NCBI GenBank assembly: GCA_031259905.1
Contig: JAIRKS010000029.1
Location: 1 to 6,799, forward strand
Direction: 5' to 3'
DNA: 6,799 nt
From: Odoribacteraceae bacterium
Lineage (GTDB): Bacteria; Bacteroidota; Bacteroidia; Bacteroidales; Marinifilaceae
The notes beneath the pieces were generated by a model that ran no database searches, was not told where the DNA came from, and saw only the letters and a program-made list of their open reading frames with translations. Shown piece after piece: positions 6,484-6,799 of this stretch (position 1 is its first letter; every line of letters starts with the position of its first letter). The translations under genes and the position numbers were made by a program.

Positions 6484-6799
6484 GTGCCCAGATCCTCGAG
6501 GCGGGTGCCCAGATCCTCGAGGCGGATGCCCGGATCCTCGAGGCGGATGCCCAGATCCTCGAGGCGGGTGCCCAGATCCTCGAGGCGGGTGCCCAGATCC
6601 TCGAGGCGGATGCCCGGATCCTCGAGGCGGGTGCCCAGATCCTCGAGGCGGATGCCCGGATTCTCGAGGCGGGTGCCCAGATCCTCGAGGCGGATGCCCA
6701 GATTCTCGAGAAGTGTGCCCGGATTCTCGAGAAGTGTGCCCGGATTCTCGAGAAGTGTGGGCAGATTCTCGAGAAGTGTGCCCGGATTCTCGAGAAGTG
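6484..6799. repeat. Tandem repeat array, 15 units of exactly 21 bp, each with a CTCGAG-centred palindrome (runs off right edge)
   Basis: Fifteen units with no length variation occupy 6484-6798, and the array clearly continues beyond the window. Units 1-10 carry TCCTCGAGGCGG (unit 9 has TT in place of TC before CTCGAG), while units 11-15 carry TTCTCGAGAAGT. The remaining variation is limited: G or A at unit position 1, A or G at position 7, and CC to GG at positions 4-5 in unit 14. Units 1-3 and 5-7 repeat the same order of variants, suggesting duplication in blocks of three. Every unit is centred on CTCGAG, as the palindrome CCTCGAGG in most early units and TTCTCGAGAA in the late ones. All six reading frames are free of stops. 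An ATG at 6471 opens a frame giving heptads such as AQILEAG and ARILEKC, but no coding evidence beyond openness was found. Confidence 0.95.

Noticed and set aside
6484..6799. CRISPR array
   Set aside because: The 21-bp units abut directly with no unique spacers, and no cas gene is present, so this is a plain tandem repeat.

Overview
The window reads as chromosome of a GC-rich member of the Bacteroidota (Bacteroidales-like). Three things point there. The only convincing promoter -7 boxes have the TAnnTTTG form of this phylum (TAAATTTGC before recQ, TACTTTTGC before the sugar-phosphate isomerase gene). The genes lack Shine-Dalgarno sequences but have A-rich bases just before the start codon. 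The RecQ protein has the length and sequence style of Bacteroidales RecQ. Coding DNA is strongly GC-rich, while the recQ/isomerase intergenic region is AT-richer. Genus cannot be fixed from the sequence alone.

Layout, left to right. Positions 1-250 hold a degenerate tandem array with a 21-bp period, cut by the window edge. A short AT-richer leader follows, then a two-gene plus-strand unit: a hotdog thioesterase of the FlK-like family and, 3 bp later, uvrB (nucleotide excision repair). uvrB converges on recQ (minus strand). The 57-bp gap between them folds almost end to end into one GC-rich hairpin that could end transcription from both sides. recQ is divergent from a KpsF/GutQ/KdsD-type arabinose-5-phosphate isomerase gene, with a 267-bp intergenic region carrying promoters for both. 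The isomerase gene ends in a clear intrinsic terminator. About 230 bp without a recognisable gene follow, then a second, much cleaner 21-bp tandem array (15 units, 6484-6798) that runs off the right edge.

The four genes are housekeeping: DNA repair (uvrB, recQ), probable acyl-CoA metabolism (thioesterase) and Kdo/LPS precursor supply (isomerase). The unexplained part is the pair of 21-bp-period arrays. They share period, orientation and a partial core (ATTCGCCAGGCGG on the left, ATCCTCGAGGCGG on the right). In the right array each unit carries a CTCGAG-centred palindrome whose two arms change together (CCTCGAGG to TTCTCGAGAA), which suggests the dyad itself may be what is maintained. I found no defence system, mobile element, RNA gene or CRISPR array.
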